From Reclinomonas americana ATCC 50394 (taxonomy: Eukaryota; Jakobida; Jakobea; Jakobida): a stretch of DNA of 64,000 bases. A program made the position numbers and the translations under genes. The stretch lies in contig PS015071.1 in the NCBI GenBank assembly GCA_048213135.1, positions 167,571 to 231,570 of the forward strand, read 5' to 3'. Positions 37,201 to 45,167 of this stretch are shown here, in pieces; position 1 is the first letter of the stretch; each line of letters begins with the position of its first letter. The notes beneath the pieces are model-generated. The model searched no databases. It was not told the DNA's origin and saw only the letters and a program-made list of their open reading frames with translations.

Positions 37201-38078
37201 GTGAGATCGACTTCTTTTTCGTGCACACTTGCATGAAACTCACGACCTGCGTGGCAGATTTCATCGCCATGTACGCGGACCCTGCCGCGACGTACACACA
37301 CGACAACGAATTGCCGCGTCAGAAAGCTGCCAATGAGTGGCTGAGCCTGGCCACCGACAAGAATTTCACCACGGTTTGTTGATGCAAGCAGACCTGTACA
37401 TGGTCCCTGAACTCATTTGTCGCAACCACGCGGCTGTGTGTGCAGGAGGTGGTGAATGCCCATGCTTTCGGGTTTGATGAGATTCCGTCGATTGCGCTGG
37501 CGCTGACGGGTGTGCGGTCCATTCGACTCGATCCGAGTGGCACGGCACGCAGCGATAACTTTGAGGTGGCTGTCGGTGAGGCGGCCGCTGCCACGTCGCA
37601 GGTGTTGATGACGGTGCGCGGCGATAGTCGCGTGCAGGCGCTGGAGCTGCGTTCCATGCTGGTGGGATCGCGGCTTGTTCCGCGTGACAATTCCAGTGGC
37701 TACGTGATGGTGTCGGGCGGTGAGTTTGTCTGCGAAGATTTACCGGCAGTTGTGCACGATTACTGACATGGATCACCGACATGTTGCACAGAGAGCACGC
37801 TGGTGGGCAACACACCGGTGGTGGTCACCCTCATCAGCCGTCAGTCAACCCGCGGGTTGAAACAGACTGATTTCCACACCGCCGCATTCTTGCGCGGATG
37901 GAAGACGACCGGCACGGGTGCATCGCAGGTCAATCCGTCGATTCTACCGACAGATGTGGTTCCATCTCAAGGCAGCGCGTCGAGTGGAGCGTACGGGCAG
38001 CTGACGGTGACGGCGAGTAGTGGGGGAGGTGTGGAGGAGACGTATGTGACGTGGGTGGCGATTGGCATCCCGGCGTGA
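1..38078 (+). CDS. Giant extracellular NHL-propeller / TIG-like / lectin-tail protein (5' partial, about 100 exons)
   Basis: One continuous exon chain runs to a TGA at 38078, with no start codon, signal peptide or stop between modules. Each unit's last short exon (pattern YLYGG.GTPVQVGS) splices in phase into the next unit's first exon. Visible domains in order are NHL-type propellers with blades of the form AG....F..P.G...D..G.LYV.D...IR.., fibronectin-III-like halves, about 22 TIG/IPT-like beta-sandwich domains (pattern SFSPSSITAETSG..I.VTG), then a lectin-like tail. The composition, Ser/Thr/Gly-rich with paired cysteines, suggests a secreted or cell-surface protein. No membrane segment or GPI signal is seen at the C-terminus. 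The N-terminus lies upstream of the window. Substrate or partner is unknown; adhesion or recognition is inferred from domain types. Two contigs inside are inverted and at least one unit is collapsed, so the exon order between 6.9 and 13.7 kb is not final. A cluster of fused separate genes is the alternative, but nothing in the sequence supports gene boundaries. Confidence 0.75.
299..2661 (+). CDS. Module A1: NHL-type propeller between two halves of an Fn3-like domain (exons of giant gene)
   Basis: Exons: 299-525 (Fn3-like first half plus first blade start), 614-660 (blade core GNLYVADY), about 727-848 (NQCIRFVD, then STYTGGCGQTH), about 927-985 (GLDMDRQTTTLYVGD), about 1590-1758, about 1813-2254 (two full blades, LYVGS and LYVAER), about 2332-2373 (NGNRLYITG) and about 2452-2661 (second Fn3-like half with YYFRAVTVLSDS and STLSFT). 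The donor at 526 reads GTTGAGT and the donor at 661 reads GTTGCG. Both are fixed by phase, because the next codons then continue the blade motif. NHL propellers usually bind protein or RNA; here an extracellular ligand is inferred. Confidence 0.75.
2738..3271 (+). CDS. Module E1: TIG-like domain
   Basis: A main exon at 2738-2981 starts with GALTTGFSPTSIAATTS and ends TNGLYSV. A purine-rich intron follows, then a short exon from 3207 (YLYGGVGTAERVGTTSLV) that completes the sandwich. This two-exon pattern, one long and one short, recurs in every TIG-like domain of the gene. Assignment to IPT/TIG is by pattern (SFSP..I...G..V.VTG) and not by a database search. Confidence 0.7.
3363..6384 (+). CDS. 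Module B1: second propeller inside a split Fn3-like domain
   Basis: The first exon, 3363-about 3590, carries the first Fn3-like half (TATVNGSI-type, SSNYFELA) and the start of blade 1. Further exons lie near 3680-3726 (GNLYLVEAV), 3865-3980 (NNCIRFIDVSSG), 4072-4120 (GLAIDLESSTLFVAD), 4957-5120 (IRRVSSTGYTTSLV), 5320-5768 (LALDLSANKLYVA, LYIADASVGVKQLDL), 6042-6083 (AQGNQLYVTG) and 6163-6384 (second Fn3-like half, SANYFRAVTVLSDS). The donors after 3726 and 6384 are GTTGCG. A 441-N gap (4193-4633) sits in an intron. Confidence 0.72.
4141..4805. repeat. (CT)n tracts, 441-N gap and CGTAC-rich artefact-like sequence in an intron
   Basis: A (CT)n run at 4141-4181 leads into the gap. From 4634 to about 4742 the sequence is made almost only of short words of the T-A-C-G cycle (tacggtacggtacgg, cgtacgtag), and a second (CT)n run follows. 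The paralogous intron of unit 4 (24.1-24.3 kb) has a single short CT run and no such words, so this stretch is probably sequencing noise beside an unresolved microsatellite. Confidence 0.6.
6460..6697 (+). CDS. Module D1: TIG-like domain
   Basis: A single exon after an ATCTCAG acceptor, beginning VAPSATSFSPSSITAETSG and ending VGSFAV before donor GTGCGT. Its partner short exon (IQFGGTGLWSTVPGTLTVG in other units) is missing because a gap begins at 6878. It is nearly identical to D2, D3 and D4. Confidence 0.7.
7098..8375 (-). CDS. Inverted contig carrying the missing part of module A3
   Basis: This contig is bounded by gaps on both sides (6878-7097 and 8376-8395) and codes on the minus strand, against everything around it. 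Read 8375 to 7098 it gives the exons of module A from GLVTNVSASASNNYFELA through GNLYISDYT, NQCIRFVDIHSGDVSTY, LYVGD and NNAVRKVTSDRTTSTLV to SSYNTHTIR. Both its ends match the edges of the gap at 13460-13655 base for base relative to the intact units, so it belongs there in the opposite orientation. It uses a GTTGCG donor (8074-8069). Confidence 0.85.
8396..10196 (+). CDS. Module B2: propeller and second Fn3-like half (5' part missing)
   Basis: The contig starts inside the exon reading RFIDVSSGMVSTFAG. It continues with GLAIDLESSTLFVAD (about 8589-8638), IRRVSSTGYTRTLV (about 8905-9055), a long two-blade exon (about 9269-9719, LALDMSVNKLYVGS and LYISDLGYGIKQLDL), AQGNRLYVTG (about 9866-9908) and the second Fn3-like half ending at 10196 before a GTTGCG donor. 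The beginning of B2 and all of A2 are absent from the assembly. Confidence 0.72.
10271..10508 (+). CDS. Module D2: TIG-like domain
   Basis: Exon after a GATTAG acceptor, starting VAPSATSFSPSSITAETSG, with a central Cys (LGADCTGAG) and ending VGLYAV before GTGCGT. Its short partner exon lies in the inverted contig 11450-11589. Confidence 0.7.
10781..11758. other. Two N gaps around a 140-bp inverted contig
   Basis: The 669-N gap (10781-11449) and the 169-N gap (11590-11758) flank 11450-11589. Reverse-complemented, that piece begins gagcggatttgatacg and contains the exon IQFGGTGLWSTVPGTLTVG. Compared with unit 4 (26226-26365) it joins the base before the first gap (atggcatc) and the CT run after the second gap with nothing missing. 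Confidence 0.85.
11836..13330 (+). CDS. Module C2: three TIG-like domains
   Basis: Exon 11836-12080 (SAESFSPSSITPNTAGQTV, one Cys) is followed by short exon 12154-about 12218 (YLYGGTGTPVQVGSTSLTV). A second domain (about 12285-12518, TSVTSFTPSSITAETSG) is followed by the short exon IHFASAGAGVWQQVPGVLTVG-type near 12701. A third domain (about 12951-13195) has a short exon at 13266-13330 that splices in phase into module A3 at 13401. The last junction is the evidence that units are joined in one transcript. Confidence 0.7.
13401..14507 (+). CDS. Module A3: propeller, interrupted by a gap whose filler is misplaced
   Basis: The first exon (SSATTSAASAVSSLSATLN) breaks at the gap 13460-13655. The module resumes with RIKSDGTGAIVFCGQ, two blades (LYVGSGISMIIRQI, LYVAEGGHGSIRQLDL), NGNRLYATG and the second Fn3-like half ending at 14507. 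Contig 7098-8375 supplies the missing exons when reversed. With it restored, the A3-to-A4 period is about 8.1 kb. Confidence 0.75.
14584..15413 (+). CDS. Module E3: TIG-like domain with a repeat-expanded intron
   Basis: The main exon 14584-about 14827 matches E1 and E4. The intron to the short exon (15349-about 15413, YLYGGSGTAERVGTTSLV) carries a GGAGA pentanucleotide array, a (GT)n run and a CTG/TTG trinucleotide array immediately upstream of the acceptor. These expansions are absent or tiny in E1 and E4. Confidence 0.7.
14851..14952 (+). repeat. (GGAGA)n pentanucleotide array, about 20 copies
   Basis: Perfect 5-bp tandem repeat in the intron of module E3. The equivalent introns of units 1 and 4 hold only irregular purine-rich sequence, so this array arose after the unit duplications. 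Confidence 0.9.
15235..15322 (+). repeat. (CTG)n followed by (TTG)n trinucleotide array
   Basis: About twelve CTG units run directly into about seventeen TTG units, 26 bases before the acceptor ending at 15348. In units 1 and 4 the same place holds only a few ttg/ctg triplets (3159-3206, 23180-23227). Confidence 0.9.
15506..15780. repeat. (CT)n tracts with CGTAC-rich artefact-like sequence and a 20-N gap
   Basis: Between two (CT)n runs, about 200 bases consist of T-A-C-G-cycle words (tacggtcggtcgtcgg, acgtacgtcg) broken by a 20-N gap (15598-15617). The paralogous intron in unit 4 is about 80 bases long in total. Probable read noise around a microsatellite, not genomic sequence. Confidence 0.6.
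15804..18124 (+). CDS. Module B3: propeller in a split Fn3-like domain
   Basis: A complete copy. The first exon at 15804 (TAALATSSAATAVATFTATV) is followed by GNLFIVEAG ending before GTTGCG at 16179, NNCIRHIDVSSG (about 16282-16398), GLAIDLVSSTLFVAD (about 16490-16542), IRRVSSTGFTTALI (about 16765-16920), the two-blade exon (about 17150-17597, LYVAST, LYIADASVGIKQLDL), AQGNQLYVTG (17790-17832) and the second Fn3-like half to 18124. Its last donor is GTTTCG where the other units have GTTGCG. Confidence 0.75.
18200..18437 (+). CDS. Module D3: TIG-like domain
   Basis: Exon after ATCTCAG, starting VAPSATSFSPSSITAETSG and ending VGSYAV before GTGCGT. The partner short exon IQFGGTGLWSTVPGTLTVG is intact at 18744-about 18801. 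Confidence 0.75.
18744..20373 (+). CDS. Module C3: three TIG-like domains
   Basis: The order is the same as C2 and complete here: short exon 18744, domain from 18933 (SAESFTPSTITPNTAGQTV), YLYGGTGTPVQVGS (about 19249), domain about 19379-19612, IHFASAGAGVW exon near 19790, domain about 19988-20232 and YLYGGTGTPVQVGS (about 20307-20373), which splices into A4. The acceptor at 18932 is fed by a pure (GT)n tract instead of pyrimidines. Confidence 0.75.
20445..22638 (+). CDS. Module A4: complete propeller in a split Fn3-like domain
   Basis: This is the best reference copy of module A. Exons: 20445-20669, 20761-20817 (GNLYISDYT), 20886-21002 (NQCIRFVDIHSG), about 21079-21130, about 21584-21746, about 21804-22242 (LYVGSGTNLVIRQIDL, LYIGERDHASIRQLDL), about 22316-22356 (NGNRLYAAG) and about 22433-22638 (YYYRAVTVLSDS). 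Donors GTTGCG (20818) and GTTGTG (21003) are fixed by the reading phase of the next exons. Confidence 0.78.
22715..23290 (+). CDS. Module E4: TIG-like domain
   Basis: Main exon 22715-22958 (GALTTGFSPTSIAATTS) and short exon from 23228 (YLYGGVGTAERVGTTSLV), separated by a purine-rich intron (gagagagggc words). Same organisation as E1. Confidence 0.75.
23366..25645 (+). CDS. Module B4: complete propeller in a split Fn3-like domain
   Basis: Reference copy of module B: 23366-about 23594, about 23684-23730 (LYLVEAG, donor GTTGCG), about 23839-23952, 24044-24094, about 24340-24500, about 24717-25168 (LYVGSLSGRKVRQLDL, LYIADLGYGIKQLDL), about 25314-25357 and about 25422-25645 (donor GTTGCG at 25646). 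It is very close to B2, less so to B1 and B3. Confidence 0.78.
25720..25957 (+). CDS. Module D4: TIG-like domain
   Basis: Exon after GATTAG starting LAPSATSFSPSSITAETSG, with the short partner exon at 26267-about 26323 (IQFGGTGLWSTVPGTLTVG). Nearly identical to D2. Confidence 0.75.
26418..27238. repeat. Two long (GT)n microsatellites around a 488-N gap, with CGTAC-rich noise
   Basis: (GT)n at 26418-about 26488 and again at about 27166-27236 flank the gap 26592-27079. The bases next to the gap (26489-26591 and 27080-27160) are built of words such as tacgttacg and cggtacggtcgg, unlike any paralogous intron. In unit 3 the whole intron is about 130 bases with one (GT)n run, so the two runs may be the two ends of a single long repeat. 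Confidence 0.65.
27240..28164 (+). CDS. Module C4: two TIG-like domains leading into the diverged array
   Basis: A domain at about 27240-27484 (SAESFTPSTITPNTAGQTV) with its YLYGGTGTPVQVGS short exon (27557-about 27620) is followed by a domain at about 27687-27920 (TSVTSFTPSSITAETSG) and the IHFASAGAGVWQQVPGVLTVG exon at about 28103-28164. The next domain starts in a gap, so it is not clear whether it is a third unit-type domain or the first diverged one. Confidence 0.72.
28317..32694 (+). CDS. Array of seven diverged TIG-like domains
   Basis: Long exons start near 28320 (start in gap 28335-28516), 29001 (NKLAESFSPSSISAETSG), 29519 (SATSYSPSKITAETTG), 29996 (SGDSFTPSSIRSETSG), 30469 (ADAFSPATIFSGTANQV), 31112 (VTGYSPASIVAETAGVQ) and 31566 (ADAFTPSTITGQLAG). 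Each has its short exon (YRFNGTGAYVQV, YKYNNTGSFVAL, YQYDATGSLVSV, IQFSYTTGYVAV, IQLTYPTGGVYSKV, YHFVGALGYPYVMV, IQFGGVGSFTAVTGGQLTV). These differ much more from each other than the unit copies do, which marks them as the older part of the gene. Donors at 28826 (GTTGAGT) and 29445 (GTTGCG) are phase-supported. Confidence 0.7.
31812..32634 (+). other. Large purine-rich intron of the giant gene
   Basis: 823 bases without coding signal. The first 320 are almost pure A/G on the plus strand (gggaagggg and gaagagaagg words). The rest is mixed sequence with no repeat that I can name. It ends at the acceptor TTACAG before the exon IQFGGVGSF. Confidence 0.6.
32758..38078 (+). CDS. C-terminal lectin-like tail of the giant protein
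   Basis: Exons: 32758-about 32835 (PLPTFSIPTSGSSYTVTIG), about 32902-33204, about 33276-33588 (SVTQGIKSQTVVLSGGDF), 34432-34637 (FQDGSYVPLGV), 34713-34960, 36980-about 37200, about 37259-37373, 37445-about 37720 and about 37792-38078. The last four resemble H-type lectin repeats (HRFVQSFPAIPTVLFGI, DFIAMYAD, ending TYVTWVAIG). That is pattern recognition only. The whole order matches the N-terminal part of the 50.6-58 kb gene, including FKVVDAGSDC versus FKLVSFGLDC. The donor at 34961 must be GTTGCG, because the adjacent GTGAAG would create an in-frame stop. Confidence 0.7.
33860..34300 (+). repeat. Minisatellite, about 105-bp unit, four copies, in an intron
   Basis: Copies end with ctgcag near 33979, 34085 and 34190. 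Each contains gaggatgtgaatgagagggc and a junction reading ctgcaggtgagcc. It lies within the intron between exons ending about 33588 and starting 34432. A 20-N gap (33706-33725) precedes it. Confidence 0.8.
34961..36979 (+). repeat. 2-kb intron: purine tract plus degenerate minisatellite, about 110-117 bp
   Basis: After a purine-rich start (gaagagggaaggg words to about 35260), a degenerate repeat fills 35280-36600. Its core words are gtggatg(a/g)gaatgcattgg, gagagaaacaaagagaagtg and gaggatcgtcagaggggg. Two successive copies at about 36051 and 36168 are almost identical. A 20-N gap (35975-35994) and a 127-N gap (36296-36422) interrupt it. No coding signal. Confidence 0.75.
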
Positions 38079-38354
38079 GAGAGGAGAAGGGAGGGGTTTG
38101 TGGTCAAGGGGAAGTAGGTGGTGAATACGCAGGAAAGGAATGAAAACAGAGAGCGTATGGGGCAAGTGGGTGTGGAGGGAAGGGAGGGCAAGGAGGAAGG
38201 GAGGGGGAAGGGAGGGGGAAGGGAGGGGAGAAGGGAGGGGGAAGAGCAAGGGGGAAGAGCAAGGGGAAGGGAGGGGAAAGAGAGAGAGAGAAAGAGAGAG
38301 AGACTGAGAGAGAGACTGTGTGTGTGTGAGAGAGAGAGAGAGTGAAGAGAGTGA

Positions 38355-38387
<33 letters not shown>

Positions 38388-39561
38388 CNNNNNNNNNNNN
38401 NNNNNNNNNNNNNNNNNNNNNNNNNNNNNNNNNNNNNNNNNNNNNNNNNNNNNNNNNNNNNNNNNNNNNNNNNNNNNNNNNNNNNNNNNNNNNNNNNNNN
38501 NNNNNNNNNNNNNNNNNNNNNNNNNNNNNNNNNNNNNNNNNNNNNNNNNNNNNNNNNNNNNNNNNNNNNNNNNNNNNNNNNNNNNNNNNNNNNNNNNNNN
38601 NNNNNNNNNNNNNNNNNNNNNNNNNNNNNNNNNNNNNNNNNNNNNNNNNNNNNNNNNNNNNNNNNNNNNNNNNNNNNNNNNNNNNNNNNNNNNNNNNNNN
38701 NNNNNNNNNNNNNNNNNNNNNNNNNNNNNNNNNNNNNNNNNNNNNNNNNNNNNNNNNNNNNNNNNNNNNNNNNNNAGATTCGAGGTGGTAGCAGGTGAGC
38801 TTCGCGCACAGAAACGAAACGAAAAAAGAGTTGACAACGGTGAGTGCACGCGACTCGGCTATTTCTCGGAGCTGACCTCGCGCAGAAATGGATCAGTGTG
38901 TGAGGATGCCGAATCGACCGACTGGCCTGCGAATGAAAATGCAATGGAAATGTGGGGCCTCGTTCGAGCTGTGCTCGTGGCTCGGATTCGACCGGACAGC
39001 AGCGAATCGGTGGCACATTGTGTGAGCATGAGCGCGGTTCGTTTCGAAGGGGCGATCAGCGTTTTGTCGCGAAGTCGACGGTCAGCGGCCGGTTTTGGCT
39101 TCGATATTCGAGGTAAGTTGGCAATCGACGGTATCGGTGATCGAAGGGAAGCACATGAGAACCCGTTGCTGGCGGAGCTGCATCTGGCGATCGGATCAGG
39201 ACTGCTGTGCAATTCGATTTCGATCGGATCGACATCAACAATCGAATATAATATCGCGATCGGACGCCGGAAAGGTCCGCACTGGGCGCCAACGAAGTGC
39301 ATGTTCAACGAACCGGAGCACTTCTGCAGCTGGACCGGTGGCGCATCGAATGCGACCGCAAAACAAGCCCGATTATCGAACTGCGCACAATATCGGACCG
39401 ATCGCGACGTCCCTGCCTTTCTCCTTCCTCTCCCTGTCATCCGCACGCCTCACCTTCTACCACCCATACACCGGGCGCTTCACCGGCGCGTTGCAGCAAA
39501 AAGCCCGTCCAAAAGGACAACTCACTTCAAAATCATGCACACGTGAGAGCGATCAAAAAAC
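38079..39561. other. Intergenic region: GA-rich DNA, 387-N gap, then a TCGA/ATCG-rich block
   Basis: 38079-38388 is purine-rich with (GA)n and leads into a gap (38389-38775). From 38776 to about 39410 the composition changes sharply. The words ATCG, TCGA, CGATCGG and GATTCG occur every few bases, and CpG is dense. Long frames are open on both strands there (for example minus 38859-39446), but none shows a recognisable protein or splice pattern. It ends about 150 bases before the next start codon and could be regulatory DNA. Confidence 0.5.
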
Positions 39562-41043
39562 ATGCACGAAGACGACGACGACGACGACGATGCTGCTGCT
39601 CATCGCCTCAGTGGCCCAGTGCTGCCACGCTACAGCCTCTATGACGCCGTCCCCTCCCTCGATTTGCACGTGGAGCCTGGCGACGAGCGTGTGGGGCACG
39701 ATCTCGCTCGTCGTGTGCGCAATCGCTGGCGTGTTCGTGCGGCCATCGAGCATGGTGCCACTGGAGAGCAGCATGCACTGCATGTGGACCAGGCCGCTCG
39801 TGTGTTGCGCCACACCATGCGTGCATTGCGTCGTGGTCATCTTCCACCACCACCGCCAAATGCATCGTCGTTGTTGCCGCTGCGAGTGTTTCGCGAGTGG
39901 GAAAAGGCGCTCGGCGGTGGTGACGTTGATGTGGAGCAACTGGAGGAGGCCGAGTGGGTGCGGCGAGAGACAATGGAGCGGTTGGCCTCGGAGCCCTTGT
40001 TGCATGTGGAGTCGGCAGAGCTGCAGAATGGCGAGTCTGCAGCGGCGGCTCTGCGCGACAGCATGCAAGCGCAGCTGGTGGGCGAGACCGAGACGATGCG
40101 GCTGAATGACGACCTGTTGCGGGCGGCTGTCGTGCATCAGCTGCGCGAAGACGACGCACAACGAGAGCACTTGGAGGAGGAACAGCAGCAGCACGAGGCC
40201 GATCGTCGCGAGGCGTGGCTGGTGTTTGTGCGTGGCGCGCACTTGGAGCTGGTGGCGTGGGTGCGTGCCGGCGAGTGTCGAACTGCCTTCCAACGCTGCT
40301 GACCTCTTCTTTTCTCTGCACGCACAGTTTCTGTCACGAGGCGCTCGAGCAATGCGCCCAGCTGCGGCAATCCCGCCGGCGTTTCACCCGATGCCTCTGG
40401 AGGTGGAAGACTTTCTGTGTCGCCACTACTTTTGTCCGTGGCTGGCATCGACGCAGCAGCAGCAGCAGCAGCGGCTACTCCTGCCGTGGCGTGTTCACGA
40501 GGTGGAGTACTTGCGATCGCTTCCGCGTGGACGTGTGGCTGCAGTGGTGGTGCGCTGCGTGCAAGCACACTTGCTCTCCAAGTACCTTGGCTCACCCTGT
40601 TTGTGCGCAGCGCGAGTATCAGCGCCTGCTCAGCGATCCGCCAACAAGAGTGCGTGCACTGCGGCGCGCGGTGCTCAACATCAGCACTGTTCAGTCGTCG
40701 AGCTCCCCTGTGCCTTTGGTGGACGCATCGAGGGCGCCGCCGTCGGCTCGCAATCGAGCACACGCACTGCAGCTGGCGTTGCTGGAACACGCACTAAAGG
40801 CACCGCAGCGATTCTACGACACCGAGCGGGAAAAGTACCTCGGTGATGCGGCCAGGTACTTAGTGCAATTCTTTTCCACACATATCTCTCGCTCACTCCA
40901 GCGCTGCATCTTTGCAGACGCGGATCCGAATACGTGGAGCGCCGCAAGGCGGCCATGCAAGCGGCACAGCGGCAGGCGCTGCGTCGCAAAGTTTACGCGA
41001 TCGCCGATGAACTCAGTCGACGCCTTCAATCATCGTCATCGGT

Positions 41044-41053
<10 letters not shown>
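39562..41053 (+). CDS. Helical, Glu/Arg-rich protein of unknown function
   Basis: The proposed start at 39562 gives MHED followed by an Asp run. Four exons fit by phase: 39562-40260 (ending HLELVAW before GTGCGTGCC), about 40329-40559 (MPLEVEDFLCRHYFCPW, poly-Gln, RVAAVVVRC), about 40611-40855 (YQRLLSDPPTRVRALRRAV, TEREKYLGDAA) and about 40919-41053 (YVERRKAAMQAAQRQALRR, TAG stop). The protein is about 430 residues and mostly predicted helix or coiled coil (HLEEEQQQHEADRREAW). I do not recognise the family. Its 3' end overlaps the C39-like gene on the other strand by 10 bases. The start is uncertain because the frame is open further upstream. Confidence 0.6.
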
Positions 41054-42931
<1,878 letters not shown>

Positions 42932-43016
42932 CTCTCTCACACACACACAAAGACAAGCAAGAGTTTTGAGAGTGTGAAAACTCCGTTCATCGGAGCTTCC
43001 GTCGTTCTTTACTTTC
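42932..43016. promoter_or_regulatory. 85-bp shared divergent promoter region
   Basis: Only 85 bases separate the start codons of the C39-like gene (minus, 42931) and the RCC1-like gene (plus, 43017). Both 5' UTRs and promoters must fit here or overlap the neighbouring gene. No TATA box is evident. Confidence 0.5.
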
Positions 43017-45124
43017 ATGTTACTGCGAGCGCTGCTGCTGCAGAGGCGACGACTGAGCACGTCGACTGTGCGTGCACCAGTGTCGCATGTGCGAGTGTTG
43101 GCGTTTGGAGTCAATGATTTCAGTCAGGTGCGGAGAGCTCTTGCAGTTGTGCATGCTTGCTGCTAGCGCTCCTGCTGTGCTGCATGTCACTTGTCGCACT
43201 TGTCTCCTGTCCTTCTCCTTCACGCCTTTCTTGCTTTATCCGTTGCTGCTTCTTATCGCCATTGCCTATTCCTTGACTTGTCAGCCACTTGCCACACTTG
43301 TCTTTCTTCTGTTCTTGTGTCTCTCTATTCCGCTGCTGCTGTTCCCCATTGTAGTGCCACTGCCAGCCACGCAGTTCACCATCTCCATTGTTTGTTTTTC
43401 GAACGATTGCCACTTGTTTCATGCAACATAACACTTGTCCTTTTCTTGTCACGATCTCACTCCTTTGCGTCTTTGCGCCAGCTCGGCATCGACAACCCCA
43501 GCCCGCAATGCTCGACTCCCGAGCTGATGCAGCCGCCGCACCTGTGGAGCGACGATGAGCAGGATGCAGTGTTTCGCACGCTGGTGTGCGGTCACTACCA
43601 CTCGCTGGCGCTGACGAATCGCTCGCTGTGGGGCTGGGGTGCGAATGTCGACGGACAGCTGGGCATGGAGGAGTCGCGGGGAAGTTGCGGCGAGGATTCG
43701 GTGTTGTTTATCCCCCACAGCCACACTGCCGCTGTCGTATATTCACTGCATGCACAGTGTCGGTCAAATCGCCAACACGCGTCACCAATGGCATTGGTAA
43801 TAACGTGTGCACTTGTCGGCGCAGCTGTGTTCTTTGTCGATCCTCATCTCCTCGACACAGATGCCTCAAAAGTGGCGGTGGTGGCCGCCGGTCGCTTCCA
43901 CTCGGTGGTGGTCATGGATGGCGGTCGCTCGGTGTACACGTTGGGTCGGTGGCACTCCGAGGGCATTCCACACCTTGGCGCTCCGATGAGTGACGACATT
44001 AGGAATCCGCCTCCACCAGCTCCTCTACCGGCAGCCGAAGGCAAGTCGCGGCGACGGGGCTGCGGTGGCGGCGGAAATGCACAGGGTGGTGTGTACTTTC
44101 GTGACACCCTTCCTTCCGCCTGCTCATCGCTCACCTTCCTTCCTTCACTAGGTCGCACCATTACCAATCCAGCCACCTGCGTGCCACAGCAGCTCTCACT
44201 ACCAGAAGATGCCGCTCCTGTGCGGTCGGTGGCCTGCGGTTGGGGCCACACGCTGATGGTGACCGAGCTTGGACAGTTGGTGGCGTTCGGGTCCAACCGC
44301 GAGGGTCAGTTGGCCATGAGTGACGCACATCTGTTCGAACCCGAGCTGGTGCCGGTGCCGAATTGCGTTGTTTCCGTCAGCGCCGGCCTCGACCACTCGG
44401 CAGTTGTCACCGACAAGGGCGAGCTGTACGTCACCGGCCTCAACTCGCAAGGCCAGTTGGGTGTCGGTGATTTTCAGCAACGCCGTGCCTGGACGAAAGT
44501 CAATGTGCCAGAACCTGTGACGGTGAGCTCCAGGGGAGTGCCTGATGATAATGGCAGCTGTCTCCGCGATGCTCACTCTGCTGAGATGCGCAGATGGTTT
44601 CCTGTGGCTGGTCACATACACTGGCGCTCGGAGGTACGTACGTTCAACACATTTGTCAGAGAGGGGGTCTTTGCTCACCCACCGCACAGCGAGTGGTGCG
44701 TGTTATGCTGCCGGCTGGAATGAGGGACAACTGGGGTTCCCGTGTGACACTCGCGAGAGTGAGACCATGCGACAGTGTTCGCCACTTGGCGACGGAGAGC
44801 GCGCCGTCAAGATTGCCGCCGCTCGCGTGCATTCCATTGCGCTGACAGGTGGGCAAAAAGGATGAGAATGTTCCACTCTGCGCCTTTCCACTCACGCGCT
44901 GCACCACAGACTCGGGCCGCGTGTACATTTGGGGCCACGGACGACACGGCCGACTGGGTCTCGGCGACCCAACCCCGTACCCCGAGCCGGAACTCCTCGA
45001 TCTGCAGTCGGTGCTCTCCGACGAGGCCATGGAGGAGCTCCGCGACTACGCCTGCGTGGATGTGGCGTGCGGTCTCGACCACACGTTCCTGGTCATGCAG
45101 CGAAAGACGTCGCCACTCGCCTAA
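43017..45124 (+). CDS. RCC1-repeat protein, probably mitochondrial (RCC1L-like)
   Basis: The first exon (43017-43127) encodes MLLRALLLQRRRLSTSTVRA, Arg/Leu/Ser-rich without acidic residues, a typical mitochondrial presequence, then VRVLAFGVNDFSQ. Further exons: 43482-43683 (LVCGHYHSLALTNRSLWGWG, DGQLGM), about 43861-44095 (VAVVAAGRFHSVVVMDGG), about 44153-44523 (VACGWGHTLMVT, AFGSNREGQLAMSD, SAGLDHSAVVTDKGELYVTG), 44594-44633, 44690-44849 and about 44911-45124 (SGRVYIWGHGRHGRLGLGD, VACGLDHTFLVMQ). The repeats form a seven-bladed RCC1 propeller. Mitochondrial RCC1-like proteins act in ribosome assembly or inner-membrane dynamics; the role here is by analogy. The donor at 43684 appears to be GTTGCGG. 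Confidence 0.8.
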
Positions 45125-45167
45125 TTTTACAGCAACCATGTAACAAACAATATTTGTACACTCTTGG

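Noticed and set aside
1-38078. Several separate tandem genes instead of one
   Set aside because: No start codon with signal peptide, stop codon or intergenic spacer is seen between units, and the last exon of each unit splices in phase into the next. Not excluded, only unsupported.
38320-39546. Long plus-strand open frame before the helical-protein gene
   Set aside because: Much of it runs through N, the rest shows no domain, splice pattern or known protein, and the minus strand is open over the same bases.
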